Source of the DNA: Atrichornis clamosus
Taxonomy: Eukaryota; Chordata; Aves; Passeriformes; Menuridae
Direction of reading: 5' to 3'
Assembly: GCA_013400975.1 (NCBI GenBank)
Contig: WBMZ01000188.1
Location: forward strand, 85,001-149,000
Length of the DNA: 64,000 bases
Below are positions 13,303 to 27,600 of this stretch, in pieces. The stretch's first letter is position 1. Each line of letters begins with the position of its first letter. Position numbers and translations under genes: made by a program. Under the pieces are notes generated by a model. It was not told where the DNA came from. It made no database searches and was given only the letters and a program-made list of their open reading frames with translations.

Positions 13303-16300
13303 AAATAATCTGAAGAGATGGATGCTCCAAGCACATGAGATGTTCCAAACATGACATGTTCCCTCAAACACTTAGCAAGGTATTTTTCCAACCTCAACTT
13401 CCTGTCCAGACAAGGGGTGAGAATTAATCTGAGCTCTCTTCAAGCTACCAGATACTTTCTGCCACTGCCTTGGATCAGCCTTTTCACGGGCTGCAGCATA
13501 TGGCAAATGTTAAGTATATTGACTATATTATACTGTTCACTGTATTAAATTTCTATATGTAACCGTCTGTCTGTCTTTAAAGTGTTGGTTTATTTCTCAA
13601 TGCCTCAGTTTTCTGGGAGCATACATCCATATTTTAATTCTGCAAAATAAAGAAACCTCTTTGCTGATCTCCATCTTTGAAACCCTAAAATTAGTTATCC
13701 TTCTAGATAGATTATTGCTAAATGCAAGTTACAACCTTCTAAACTTGATGCTGAAGTTACTGGTTGCAGCTATATGGCCTGCACTGTGCAAAGGTTCAGC
13801 TCACATAATTATTATTATTCATTGCTTGTAGTGCCTAGGAGACCTAATTGTGATAATCCCCTCTGAACTTTAAACTGCATGACCCTTTGAATTTTTTAAT
13901 AGAAGGTTAAAAGAAGAAACAAATTCCTATAGGAGAAGAAGGGAAAACACATTCTTAAGAAATTGAGGCAAGAGACATGAGTATTTAAAAAAAAAATCAT
14001 TTTAGCAGCACACAAGCATGAGGTTGAAATGCGGTATGAAAGAATTAAGAGCGTGAGCTAGCTGTGACATTAGAGATTGAAAGGAAGATGTGATTAGGGT
14101 TAAAAGAGATCAAACAACAAAGACTTACTGCCAAAACAATTTTATGAATTTATTTGAAAACGCCTTAAAGACTTCTACTCACAAAATAAAACCGTTCATA
14201 ATACCTGAAGTTTGCTTGTTTGCTCGTTTGATTGTTCTACATGCAGTGCACTGACACAGAAAAGACACATTTTGAAGTCCTAGCTTGTTTTTCCATTCAG
14301 TAGGAATGGTCATTTGAGAAAACAGATTTATTAGTTACCTAAATGACACAGGACTGCTCTGTGGAAACTTTCAACTGACCCCTTATGAAAGACAACAAGC
14401 AACTGCTCCTCAGGCATCCATTACAGACCACCATCAACAGGCAACTATCCTTTTGGCAAAACATTCTGCTGCATTATGAAGGGTAAATACAGTTTCTAGT
14501 AATTTTACCCCTGAGGTCCCAATTCCAGTTGATTTTATGTCCTGAAATGTCAATAAATTGCCAAATATCTGGTATTTTGTTTCCTTTAAAAATTAACATT
14601 TTAGGACCCTTTAAACATAGTGAGTGGGACAATCTCCAGAGGCCAACACTCATGCAAGATCCTGCATCTGGCAGGATGAATGAGACAGTAGTTTCACTAC
14701 AGAGAATGCTACCTTTAGTTACCACCTTCCAGAAGATTTCAGAGTGCTTCACAATGCATGGCAGGAAAATTTTGTGAAGTCCAGAGCATTATTTTGGACT
14801 CTGCTGCAGTACAGGGCTGTTACAGAGCTGAAGCTAGACAGATATAATAGATGTAACATACATAATTCAGAATTAATCTGAATTAGGAAATCTCTAGGAA
14901 TAAACCAGGAGAGACTGATAAGAAAAACGCCTAAATTAGAAATTCATAATTATTAAGATCAGTTTTATGATCCCTGGAGCTGAAAAGAGCCATATGAAAC
15001 CCACTAGTTGAAATGGCTGCTCTACAGAGTGCAACAGAAGACTGCGCCAGGGTAAGTTTGTGTCTGGGTTAACCTGATCAAAGAGATCATCAGGAGTCAA
15101 GGGACAAGTAATTTCATATGGATTCCATACTTAGCAGACTTAGCAGACAGTCCTAACAAATTATCTCAGAGATTAAATCAATAACTTGAAGAAAAATATA
15201 CCTTGAAACTTACTGATCATGAAACTAAAGTACATGCCAAGAGAGTTAACTTTGATCCAAGCTATGTAAAATTGGTATGAAAACACACTTTCAATCATTA
15301 AATATACATTGTGCCCATCCTAACATCTCTCAGACTTACCAGAAGCTACTGTCACTACTGGGTAATGGTAAAATATGAACTAAGGGAAGTAAGAAAAAAT
15401 ATCCATGCCAGTTACAAAGGCTTGGTCCCGCCTTGTCCACATCATTTGTGCATATACTCAGTTACAGCACAGTGACTACTGTGGATATTGTCAGGCTCCC
15501 ACTCAGAAGGACATTAGAGATTACTTCTAGGGTCTGAATTATCACTGGAAGTGAAAGAGAGAGTTGATGTGACTCTTGCAGTGGAAAGGAGATTTGTTAC
15601 ATTTTCATGGCCGTCACGTTCTGAACAAAAGAAAGATTTAGACAAATACATTTGAAGTCAAACACCCTCATCAATTTAAAAAGTAACTGGTTTGCAACAG
15701 CCCAAGCATGATAAATACATAAATTGGTCTTTCGTTACTTCCCTACTTGGGAATTTTCAAGGGTTTCAATAGCAATCACTCACATCAATGAACGATAAAA
15801 CAAAGAGTCATTTTAGGAACTAAAAAGAAGAATGGGAGTTAAATGTCCAAACCTTGCTGCATTTAGTCATAGTAAGAAGCACCATTTATATACATGTAGG
15901 GGAAAAGGGGAAAAAAGCCCCAAAACCCAACGAAAAACGTTTCACTCAAAAGTTTATTTTCACTTCAGTCCAATGAGAGACTAAATCCTACTGCCTCCCC
16001 CAAATCTCAGATGATGATTCCAAGATATATGCTCCTTAACACATTTCACCAACTAACAGTATCCTCTTTCACTCCTACCCAAACATGTTTCAGAATATAA
16101 ATTGATTCAGTTTAAGCCTTAGAAAATGCAGAAACCACACATGATTCAGAGCAATCCTTATTTTAATTGGTAAGCCTATCAATTTTGGTCTAAGAAAGAG
16201 AACATCACAAAATCAGTATTCTGTCGTGTTCTTACTTGTTCTCTAGACAATCTATAAAACAGACTTTCGTGGGAGAGCATATTTTCGTGCTACTAGAAAC

Positions 16301-18947
16301 AACATAAAATCTATTCAAATTTTTGCAAATGGTCAATAATTAGAAAACATTTACAAATTTACACATTATATGAAAAATTAGTTCAATACATTCATTTTGT
16401 GAAGCAAAGTACCACAGCCATGCAGAGAGCTGTACAGTGCTTTCACATAAAGAGACCCTCCAATACCTCTAACTTCAATGTTTTACTTCTCTCTTCCCAC
16501 CACTTTTACACTTAAAGGCCACAGCAAACCTCCTGCTTAGTGAAGAGAGATGGGTAGAGTCACTCTGCAGCCCTTTTAATCCTAGGGCCAACCAACAATA
16601 TGCACTTAAAAAGGATGATGAGCCACAGATATAAAAGGTCTTGCGCATTATTAATGTCCCAAAGCAAAATCATATGCGAATTCCTTTTTCTCTGAAGACT
16701 CACTGGTATTATCACCATAAAAAGAGCAGAAGGGCCATCCAGAAACCCATCGGTAACTGAGCTGTTGACTTGCTTGGTTCACCTCAGTTGTTGGTATCAG
16801 GCAGTTGGCAGATTCTTATGTGAGAACTCTGTAGGAATTCAACTCTAAAGTAAACTGTAATATCTTTTCTCAGTCACTCTAAGTATGAATTTAATAAATT
16901 ATTTGATGCGGTTGCATTTGAATAGATATTCTATTCATGTTATGGTGCATTCAAGTTAAAATAAACTATAAAACAAGGTTTATTGGTCAGTCCAATTTCT
17001 ACTAACAAAAACATTTCTTGGTACTTCCTCCATTTCATTTTCATGTCTACCAAATCAACACCTCTTCCGGGGTTTTTCTTTATATCAACAATATTCAGAA
17101 ATAATTTGAAATTGATTTCTGCTTTAGCCAAGTAATGGCTGTTAGTTTCACAATGGAGAAGAAAATTATGCAGAATCTTCACGGTGTGTTTTAAAAATAT
17201 CAGCACATATGCATCAATTACAAATACAGTTACAAATATTGCTGCATTTAAGGTATATGTATGTAAGGTGCCTGATTATACAATTTACAAGCAGCTCTCC
17301 CATATACATATACATTTTTAGAAAGAGAATTCAGTCTATTTAACAATTCACTAACAAAGCTATTCCTTAGCTCATCCCTGCCATAACCTGCTCTATTCAG
17401 AAACATATGGGAAAAGACATTAAATAACCAGTGAAAACCACGGACTTCTGGTATTAGTGCTACACATTGCATACCCCTATTCATTATTCCACCTCCCTTG
17501 TTTAATCTATCATTAAGACTCAGTGACCCTACACTAAATTTAAAGCAGATCCTTCCTTCCTCCCATGCCTAAATTCACATACTTTTCTAGCTGGGGATGC
17601 CCTCAAGTATTAGCCACTCTACAGGGTTTCTCTAATCTCAGCTCTGAACTATGTTGTGCTATAGAAGCAAGAAATTGCTGGTTTACATCTTTAACTATGG
17701 AATCTTCCACCAAAAAAAACCCCTCCTTCACTTAATAAGATAGAGAAAAATCTTCCATGTAGAACATAATGTGTTTAAAAATTATATATTTTCTTCTATA
17801 TGATGTAGAATACAAGTTATAAAGTATATTATTTTAAAGCACTGCTTCCCTGTACTTGTGTCCCAAACATAATTTCACTGGGAGCAATTGTAAAGCTTTC
17901 AGTTTATTGTTACATCGTAGAAGAGCTGGAGCTTTATTGGTATTCAAAGCCAATATGTAACAGATTTCTAATAAACACATTAAAAAGAATAAAGCAAGAA
18001 GACGACCAAAAAATCAGATATAAGACTTGCTTTTTGTTTTTTTAACATAGGAACTAAAAACATACAAAATTATTATGACCTCCACCTCTTTCGTTTCTTT
18101 TTACTGACACATTTTGCAGTTTAACAGTTATGGCAGTACAGGTGAAAATATACAATGAGTTTTCTGAATGAGAAAGAAGGATCATTACTGCTACCATCTG
18201 TAGTATTTGTCAGCAATACTACAACAATACCCCTGCCTTCGGGGTCCATAATAAGGTGAACATTGATCTGCACCTGGATTTTAAAAAGTTAAAGACACTA
18301 AGACTGTGAGTGAAGCAGAGATAAAATTCTGTTGAGTTAACAAAATGAGTCAGGCAAAGATACAATCCAAATATAGATTTTTATCTCTACCAAAAGAAGC
18401 CATACAAATTTATTTGGGTTTCATGAATAATACTATTTTTAGCGTATTTAAATATGTTTAAATGTATTTCCTCAAAAAATAGAATAAAGTTGAAAAGAGC
18501 AGCTGCAACCTGGCCAAAAACCCCAATCTGCATTTTCTCTGGCTCTTCTTTAATTTCAGTCTTTCCCCAAACAAGTCAGTACTTGAACAAGTGTACATGA
18601 GTCATACATACTTGCAGAATACAAAAAGATGATGGGAAAAGCAAATTAGTAAGGTTCAAGTTGTCAAGTTATCAGATAAAAGAAAAATATTAGGAACAGT
18701 TAAAATAAACACACTAAGCCAAGAGCAACACTGGAAAACCTGAAGTCTAAGTTCTACACAGGTGCAGACATGGCAAGATGAAGGCAAATTGTTATTGGAG
18801 AATGAAAATAAACAGTAACTGTGAACTCTACATATTAATCTGGAGACAAAAATTATCTGGAAGGCTCCCCAATGAGAAAGTTTTCTTTACAAACAGCAAC
18901 ACTTTTATGAAGAAAAGAAGTGCTGCTAAGGCCCCAGTTCTGCAACC

Positions 18948-18976
18948 TCTAGTTCAGGTGTTCTTTCTGAACTAGA
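18948..18976. repeat. Inverted repeat, 10 bp stem
   Basis: tctagttcag (18948-18957) and ctgaactaga (18967-18976) are perfect reverse complements separated by nine bases. It is a potential hairpin with no T run after it and no known role. Confidence 0.85.
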
Positions 18977-21579
18977 CTGGCTTCCAGACTTGGACTGCTT
19001 AAATTAAAAAGGTAAGTAGTCACAATACTGAAATCATATTTTCCTTTAGAATTACAAAGTACTGAAAGAAAACTACATTACCTTGTTCCACTAAGAGGAG
19101 TGCACAACTGAGTCTCTCTCAGTGCAACGGGTTTATTCACTGTACCTTCAGTAGTGGCCACCTTCAAGAATAGTCTGGTTTGAGTAACCCAGGAACAAAC
19201 ACTGCTGAGACCACAAAGCTGTTTCCTGATCGGGGAGTCAGTATTTCTTGAATATACAAGCAACTGCAATTTCATCAGCGTTTGACTGAAACACTACAGG
19301 GAGTTACCTCTTCTGTATATTCCAGCCTTTACAAAGCTTATCACTCATACATTGCAAAACAACAACAGAGAACTTAATGATCACTTCAGAAAACGAGCTA
19401 CTATAAAGCTATTCTGACCATTTCCACTATTCTATTGTGCAAACTTGTCATCTCACTGAAATGGAAAGATTTGATTAAAGATTAACTTAATTAATTCAAC
19501 ATACATATTATTTTCTCTGCACTTTTCAATCTTAGCTTGACATGCAATTCTTTAACTATTAAAAAAGCAGTGAACACTATTCCATTTAACGAAAAAATGA
19601 CTTAAATTACAGATTAGTGAATCTCAGCAACTCGTTTCCCTCAAAACACCTCCAATGCTGCATGGAATTTACATTGTGTCCATCAGAATTCCTTTATCTA
19701 AAATAAAACTAGAAACTATGTATTACAAAACAGTACTCACAGATAACAAATATTAAGATCTGAAAAGATCTATTCAGCTCAAATTAACACATTTCTATAA
19801 ATCAAAGCAAAATTCATCCTCACATTCATTCCTGTTACAGAATTCTCACCTCAATAGCCAATAAAAAGAAAGAACTAATGAGGTATTTCAGTATCTCCCA
19901 AAGAAATATTTTCAGCTTTCTTTTAAGTGCTTGAAAGGAAAAGAGTAATGAATTGCTCCCACACAGTCTTTTTAAATATTCTGTTATAGCAACAAGAGAG
20001 TTACACCAAGTACGTATTTTTCACATATTCTAAGATGCCTTTTTCGTCTCACTGAAACAATAGCCAATGACACAGACCAGAAAGGACAGTTCTTTATCAG
20101 CACCAGAGAAGTGCTGCTTGAAGCAGCAAATGTCTTTGTTTCTACTACTGGGTAATGGGGTGAGATGACACATTTATTGGGTAACTAAATGATATCCAAG
20201 AGCTCTGCACTAATATCCAGAAGACAATCCTATACACCATGGAAACAAGTTTCCATGAGAGACAAGGATCTAGACTTCTACCAAAAACCAGGTCATTCAG
20301 CTGTATCTTGTTGAGTTTCCAGGACTACTTCTCCCTGTTTAGGATGAACATCTACTACTGGAGATGAGTAAGCATCCTCTAACCCTGAAAGCATCCACAC
20401 ACATGGGGTCCATGGAGTTGAGATGAGGGAGACAAATCTGTTGCAGCAATAACAAGCTGGAAACTTGAAGAAAGAACAGAGAGATTTTGCTGGTCACTCA
20501 CCCGCACAGAGAGTTTGCCCTGGACTTAAAATTACTTCAAACAGGACAGTGAAATCATAGTCACCTCTTCTATGATTTGTGTGAGACTACTTAGAAGAAA
20601 ATTGATCAGAGGCACATCCAACATATATTTCTAAGAGAGAAGTCAGGTCTCTGAACATCCTTAACATGTGATCACCACCATGCCTCTAGGGTATGTGAGG
20701 CTTAAGCACACAGAGATCAACAGCAGCTGAAAAACATTCCATAAAGTTTGTGATCCTGCCAGTGAGCTGTCACGTACCCACCAACCATCAGAAAAGGGAA
20801 AGAAAGCTATGTATGTACCCAGGCACATGGAAGACATGACTGCTGACAATAAATTGGGTGAATTTATGTTGCAGCCTCGTGTTTTTAAGTAACATATGCA
20901 TGAATAGCAGTCCTTACACACTAAGAATCTAAAAAGTTGAGTTACAACATACATTGACAGGAATCTGGCACAGACTGACCTCCTCCAGCAGCAAAACCAG
21001 CTCAGTAACATAAAAACTCTCCATATGAATGCAAAAAAAAAGGTACTTGGACATCCTATTTTAAAGGTAAGTATCATCAATAATTTTGGATATTTCAAAT
21101 AGTTTCTGTAAAATCCTCTCCCCTTGATATAAGAGGTCATTACTAAAGTCCAATGGATTAGAAGACCCAGAAAAAGTTTGCCTGCAGATGTCTTATGAAA
21201 ATGAATTCCTCAAAAACAGTAGGAAAAAACACTGTAGGGATGGCAGAGAGCCAACAAAAAGCCAAAAGCTGCTGGATATGGTGTCACAGTGACAGGCATT
21301 TTAAATGGTAATTCCAGATCAGGAGAAACGTGTGTAATGTCACTAAAGATATGGAGAAAAAGGACAGATGAGATTGGAGGAGAAGTAGGTCACTCCTTTC
21401 CAAAAGTCTTTGAAATTTTTTGGAAAGTAAAGATTGAGACACCAGCTGTTAAATGTAAGTTCACCTATGGTGGCTTTGCCAGTCACGATAACCTGAGGAC
21501 TCTGTCATGATTTGCAAGAAAGCCATGGGAGCAGGAAGTCATTTAGAGGCATCTGCAGTTAATTCTGTCACACATCTCT

Positions 21580-21600
21580 GTCTACAGTCTCACTGTAGAC
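21580..21600. repeat. Inverted repeat, 9 bp stem
   Basis: gtctacagt (21580-21588) and actgtagac (21592-21600) form a perfect stem around a three-base ctc loop. It lies in a stretch (20.1-21.85 kb) that may be an unclassified old repeat. Confidence 0.88.
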
Positions 21601-22479
21601 TCTGAAAGCACAGAATCAGTCTGTGCCTAAGGAAAATCCTCAGTTACTTGCTGAAATTCAAAAGTTCAGTGATGAAAAGACCCTGTTTCTAGATGTTGGC
21701 ATACAGGGAACGTCATAAACACAGGAAGCTTCTGTTCAAATCACCACCTCTTTGAGAGCGATATTCCAGATCTGATCCTTGGAAATAAGTCACTAGAAGA
21801 CAAGAATTTGGGATGGAGATTTTGAGGGTATGCTAATGTCACATTATCTTAAAAATACTTACAAATGCACGTTAGACATTAGCCTTGGGAAAGATGTAAA
21901 ATTAACCTGTAAGAAAGCTCCAATACCATCCAAAGGAACAAGATGAACAGCAGAAATTACAACCTTATACTTTTGTTTTTCAGTATCTGTTTCTGATTCA
22001 GAAGATCTTAAGGCATTTTTAGTGTGCAGGGATGGAGAAGGAGAGAAAAGTATATTTCAGAATAAAAACTGTGTAGAAATACTTGCAAATTAAACGCCTC
22101 TTTTTACTTTCATCAGAGCTTTCCTTTTAAAAAAGAATCAATAAAGCTTCAGAAGAGCAAACTGTGTGCGGTTTGTTCTTCCTGCATCAGCATCAGAGCC
22201 AATTAAATTCTGAACCCTAAATCTTTATTGTTTCCTATTAGCTTCTAACCAGAAGGAACACTGTGATTTTCTGAGATCCCAGGCTGAGGCTTGCTGTAGC
22301 AGCAGATAGAAAAAAATGTTCTTGTTTTGACTTGTCTGCTGGGTAAGCTTGACATTGAAGCTACATGGTGGAAAATAAATACATAATACCAAGATGTTAA
22401 TTTTACAGAAACACTTAACTCTTGTGACCACAATTAACACTCAAGGGGGGAAAAAAAGCCATTGACAGGTCTGCCTGGC

Positions 22480-22620
22480 TCCTGCTTCTGCTCTGCTTCC
22501 CAGGCTCCCTCTCCGAGCAGTGGCTCGGCTCCTGCACGAGCCAGGCTGGCGCTGACCCCAGGGGCTGCCTTCAAAGCAGCGCGTGGGGAGGACGAGGGGA
22601 GCAGGATGACAGGGAGTTAA
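22480..22620. other. Small CpG-rich patch
   Basis: About 110 bp around 22490-22600 holds seven CpG dinucleotides (for example in ctccgagc, ggctcggc, cacgagcc, gcagcgcgtg) and is far richer in GC than anything nearby. It is too short for a normal CpG island. It may be an enhancer, a cryptic promoter or an unrecognised GC-rich repeat. Confidence 0.6.
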
Positions 22621-23207
22621 ATACAGCTGTAAAATGACATTGACTCCCAGCTAGGATCCAAAACAGAAGTCTCAGAGCAAAGGGTTGCTGAGAACAGCTC
22701 ATCCTCTCCTCCTCCCTCTGGGAACACCTCTATGAGGAGGGCAGCAGGACACGAGACCCAGAGGACAACAACAGTTTTGGGGGAGCTACATCCCCCCTAT
22801 TTGTGCAAACTGACAGAAGGCAGAATTTGCCTTCAATTTATGATGCTACAAGGTCTTATGTTTTTATAAAATAACCACAAGAGGTGCATCTTGGGAATAT
22901 GGCTATGTTTGTTTTGCTTAAACACTGCTCCAAATCTCTCACTCCACTCCCTGAGAGCAAAGAACCACTGCTGCAACACTGAACTTCTCAAAATATCATG
23001 AATCTCATGATATAATAAAGAATATTTTCACATCTGTTCTATAACAGTAACATTTATCACTAAACCGGAGAAAGAACTAAAAAAAACCCAAAACAAATCA
23101 TAATTTTAACAGTGGAAGAACACAGATAACATGCATACAGAAATTAAAGGTGTAAACATGTTTTTACTTATGGTATACTTTCAACCCTACACTTTCTGGT
23201 AATATCT

Positions 23208-23253
23208 AATGTAATAATGTATTACTTTCTAATATAATAATGTATTACTTTCT
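23208..23253. repeat. 23 bp tandem duplication
   Basis: Two adjacent 23 bp copies, 23208-23230 and 23231-23253, share the core ataatgtattactttct. They differ at one base. This is a minor local duplication in the intron. Confidence 0.9.
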
Positions 23254-24587
23254 AGCAATTTCTAATACTACATTTAAATTGCCAAGTAGTCAAAGAAGAC
23301 TTGCTTATTCCAACTACTTTACAGTAAGCTGGCAATGATACACAAGTGGGAGAACAAAAGAATGCAAGGAATTGAGAAAGAGCTTTAGGAAGTATGAGAA
23401 GTAGGTTTTTTGGTCTATGAAACAATCCAAAGCCAAAGGACTACTAATCATTGAAGAAGAAGGAAATCCTGGAAAGAAATCCATGAGGGGACACTAAAAT
23501 CTTGAAGAACATGCCACCTTTTTTACTTACTCATTATTATAATAAAGGTAATAATTTGCTACATGAGATCAATAGAGACTGTGGAAGGTCCTCAAACCAG
23601 AATGGCAACCTCAAGAAATGCCAACTACTGGCCAAACTCAACCAGGTTCAAGGATATAAATGCCTATCAAAGCTTAATAATTAAGTAATAAATCCCTTTA
23701 AATCAATATATTTGGAACACTAATTCAAAATTAAAGAAGCAGATAACATTCAGAATTAAAATACTGAGCACATAATATGTAAACATCAAACACAAAATAT
23801 TATTAATTGTTATATACTTCTCATGTATTTGCACTACACACATATTTCAAATGCAAATATTAATTTGGAGAGAAATACCTACTGTATATGCACACACTGA
23901 AACAGTTTGCTCAGCTATACTGCATCAATGGTTATCTGACAAGTTATAGCATCACAGGCTGCTCATTTACATATTCAGCTATTCTGTCTGGGTTTTCCTT
24001 GAGAATAATTAATAAAACAACTATTTTACAGATCCATACTAACAGCTCCTCCTCTGAACCACAGAGATACCCATAATTACGCAAATACAGTGTATAAAAT
24101 ATATACCAACAAAAAGACACCAAAAATGTAAAAATAATTCCTTTCTAAATACTAGGAAGGTGTCATATTTTTTTCACTATGACATTTAACACCAGCAGTA
24201 ACAATTTAGTTGATAGAAAAGATTTCCATTTGATATTCATATAATAATCAGTGAGGATTCAGTCTCTGAAATACTAACGTGTATTATACTGACACGCAAG
24301 AACAGTTTTCTAGTATAATTCAACACACAAGCACTCTGCAAAAAATAAGTGTAAAAAGAGCAATACTTTAAAAGTTTCTGATTTACAGTATGTTTTTCTG
24401 TATTGTATTGTAAGGAGAAAATAGTATTTAGAAAAGTTAGGCCAGATATTGATATTTAATTTAAACAAGCAGCAATGAAGAAATTCTTAAAAATTTTTTC
24501 ATTGAAATCTGAAAAAGTCAATAAACCAGAAAATAAAAAGCAGAAATGAGAAAGCAGTGCAAAAGTAAACACATATGTGGACTACCA

Positions 24588-24650
24588 AGAAACAGAAGGA
24601 AAAAAAATCTTAAAAAGAAGATTAAAAAAAAGAGAAAAAGACATTGTTTA
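24588..24650. repeat. A-rich low-complexity tract
   Basis: About 60 bp of almost pure purine sequence, mostly A with scattered G, on the plus strand. On the FAF1 sense strand it is a T-rich pyrimidine tract. Confidence 0.75.
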
Positions 24651-27600
24651 CTAAACAAGTAAAAGGAACTAGAGAGGCAAAAATACAGCTGGGTGACTGT
24701 CAGATTTTGTAAGTCATATCTGGGTGATCCTAGATCTGACCTATAAAGTGACACATGGCAAAAGACATAAAATGAGAACTGAAATTGGATTTTCAGTTCT
24801 CTTCTGATAGCAGTGTCTTGAGAAAACAGATGCTTATTTTGGACTGTATGCTAAAATTATCCTCTACTTCAAACAGTTTGCACTAAGGTTGCAGAAGAAG
24901 TATTTAATCTCCAAGTTTTATTGAAAAAAAAAATTAACAAAACAAAAGGCTAATGTAGTTCTCTAAGGGCAAACTATTTATTTTTGGTATTCAAAAGGCT
25001 TGTCTTACTGCTCATGGTGATACTTTGCCTGACTACTCCACAGTGAGTTGAGCACACTCAGTACATGCACTTTTAACTTAAATCTTTCATTTAATTCCTA
25101 TTCAAGAAGAATTTTAACACCTCTGTTTACAGAATTATTTTTTAACATTACAGTGCTTCTGCTATAATGGAAGCTTCCCAATGGTCTAAGCATTGAAAAT
25201 TCTGGTTTGCACCAAGGGACTGATGCGGATCTCCAGACCTTGTAAAATGGAATTGCATTAGTGCTTCACTTCAAACACACACTCCTCATCTTAAGCCTCC
25301 CACTTGTCCAACTTACTGCACTTCAGCTTGGAGCAGTCTCAGAGCAGGCAAACCAGTTACCATTAGGACCAAAGTAAAATTGAAGATGCACAATCCTGAC
25401 ATTTCAATCAACAAGAAACATTCAGTCCACAGGACCAGCTAGAAATGGTCACTATTAAAAAGCCAGAAAAGATAAATAGCACAGATCCTTGCCATCAATA
25501 GGTTTTCTCTATACACCTCTTACTGCACTGTCCTGGGTGCTACTGTAGCCACAGCTGTGAGTGGGTTTGTGGGAAGATTTAAGGAGCAAAGTAAAGGCAT
25601 CTCTACAGCAATTCAAGTTTCATCTCAGTCTATTACTCTTACTTCAGCAAAAAAGAAACTTCCATCTTACCCAAACCTCACAGAATGCTCTAGAGAACTT
25701 CCATATTTTCCACTGGCCTCCTAAGACCCATCCTTGAAAAATTAACACAGACCTGCCTGACTTGGCAGTTTAGCTTTTGTATCTGGGTGAGAAGTTTCAC
25801 TTTATTGTTTTGTACTACAAAAAAGTGTCCTCTTCTACTGTCCTGCTGCTGCTTTTTGTGAACATCAGAGCTTCTCCATTTTGTTTGCCTAAGTCCTGGC
25901 CTAGGCTGCCCTATGGTCAGAGCTCTCAGCTGCAGTCTGGTCTTTTCTCTGTCAGCCCAAGGTCAATGCAAAGAATAAAAAAGAGCCAAGACCTTTTAAG
26001 TAGAGTGGGTGAGACCGTTATAGGTGAAATTGTCAACACACAAAACCCTCCCCAGATTAATCTAAGCACTTCTTACACTCTCCACTTTTGAATTATTCAG
26101 GAATAAGTCCTTCTTGCCTTAAAAGAGGAACATTGTGGGTAAGTGCAAACAGAAGTTTATGCAAGACACAGAGGGGAGATGTTGAACTGAAATTCAGCTT
26201 GCAGTTACAGAGAAATTAATAATGGGACACAAACACAGCTCACAAGGTTTCTTACGTAAGAGTTACTGTGTTAGAGTAGCTGAGTTCAGTAAAAGGTAGC
26301 TTGTCATCAGAAACGAGTGAAATAAATTTGAGAACAATATAAAACCTTTCTGCTTCTCCTGAAAGAAATTGCAGAGATATTTGGGGTGCTATATTTTGCC
26401 CTGATATTTTAAACAAAATAACTGAAATTAAGTTAGTTCTTACATTGTTGGGGCTGGAGTAAGGTATGTACAGCTCTGCCATGTGATACCAGGCAGACAG
26501 ACTTACTGCCATTTTGTAAGTACATATTTGCAAGAAGAAGAGCACTCTTCCTTACATGGCAATTGTAGAAAAGTAGTTTAAAAAAATCCTTGTTCTTTGT
26601 ACTCCTCTTTCCCTTTTCTTTCCTTTATTGGTTATCTGTTTCCAATATTGTGAGGGTCTTCAGCTATTCTGTACTTCCAAATTACAATAGCATCATAATT
26701 TCCCAGAGAGTTACTAGGTATTAGGTATACCAGGTAACAGCTACTAGATAGAATCACCTTCCTGGAGACAAAGGAGTGGTGAAAGTTAAGGTGTTTGGTA
26801 CACCAAATCTCTGTTGTTCACACCTCCCTCCCTCCTCTTCTGCACTTTCTATTACCCAGAAAGATTGACCAAAAAAATACCTCCGTCTAACCAAACTTAC
26901 GACTTTTTCTTTTTAACCTGATAAAGTAAGAACATACCACTGGTTATTCATGAAGTTCTAGTTCCTTAAACATGGTAAGACTGAACAGCATCATAAAGCA
27001 ACAACAAAAAGCCTTTGTTCATAATTCAACTCCCTTTTCAGCCACTACTTACCACAAAGCTCCTTTACTAATCTTTTCACACTGCCACATTACCACATTA
27101 CCTGCTCTGGATGGCATTTCCTTCCTACTGCTGGTTTTTTGCCTTTACTCCCAGTTTATGTTTTTAATCTTTCTACCAGTCAAACAACACTTTACATAAT
27201 AGTAGCTACAGGAATCACAATGTGATTTTGTTTGGGGCAGTCATACATGGGTGGTTTTGGGGTAAGAAACCAGCTGGTTTGGGTAATTCATGGTCTGAAG
27301 AGAAGCACATCAAGCCAGAAACCACTGAAGTCAACACTTTCATCCAGGTAACAATGGTAACACTGGACATATGTGCTAGGTCTTGTGGGGTTTTTTGTTT
27401 GGTTGATTGTTTTTCTAGGATGGACATCAAAATATTGTCTACTTAAATCCATTCTACTGAGCTCAAGAGAGGCAGAAAAATTATCAACAGTTTTTGGGGT
27501 TTTTTTGCAAGATCTCTCAATCTTGCAAAACAGAAGAAAACTCAGAGGGCACTGAACACAGAGCTCTTCTCCTTTTTCCTGTGTACAGGAGCAAGTTCTG

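Noticed and set aside
20661..21140. A 159-codon minus-strand open frame as a gene
   Set aside because: Longest frame in the window, but no recognisable domain, no codon bias, and hydrophobic residues that could come simply from reading A-rich DNA antisense. Kept only as a finding.
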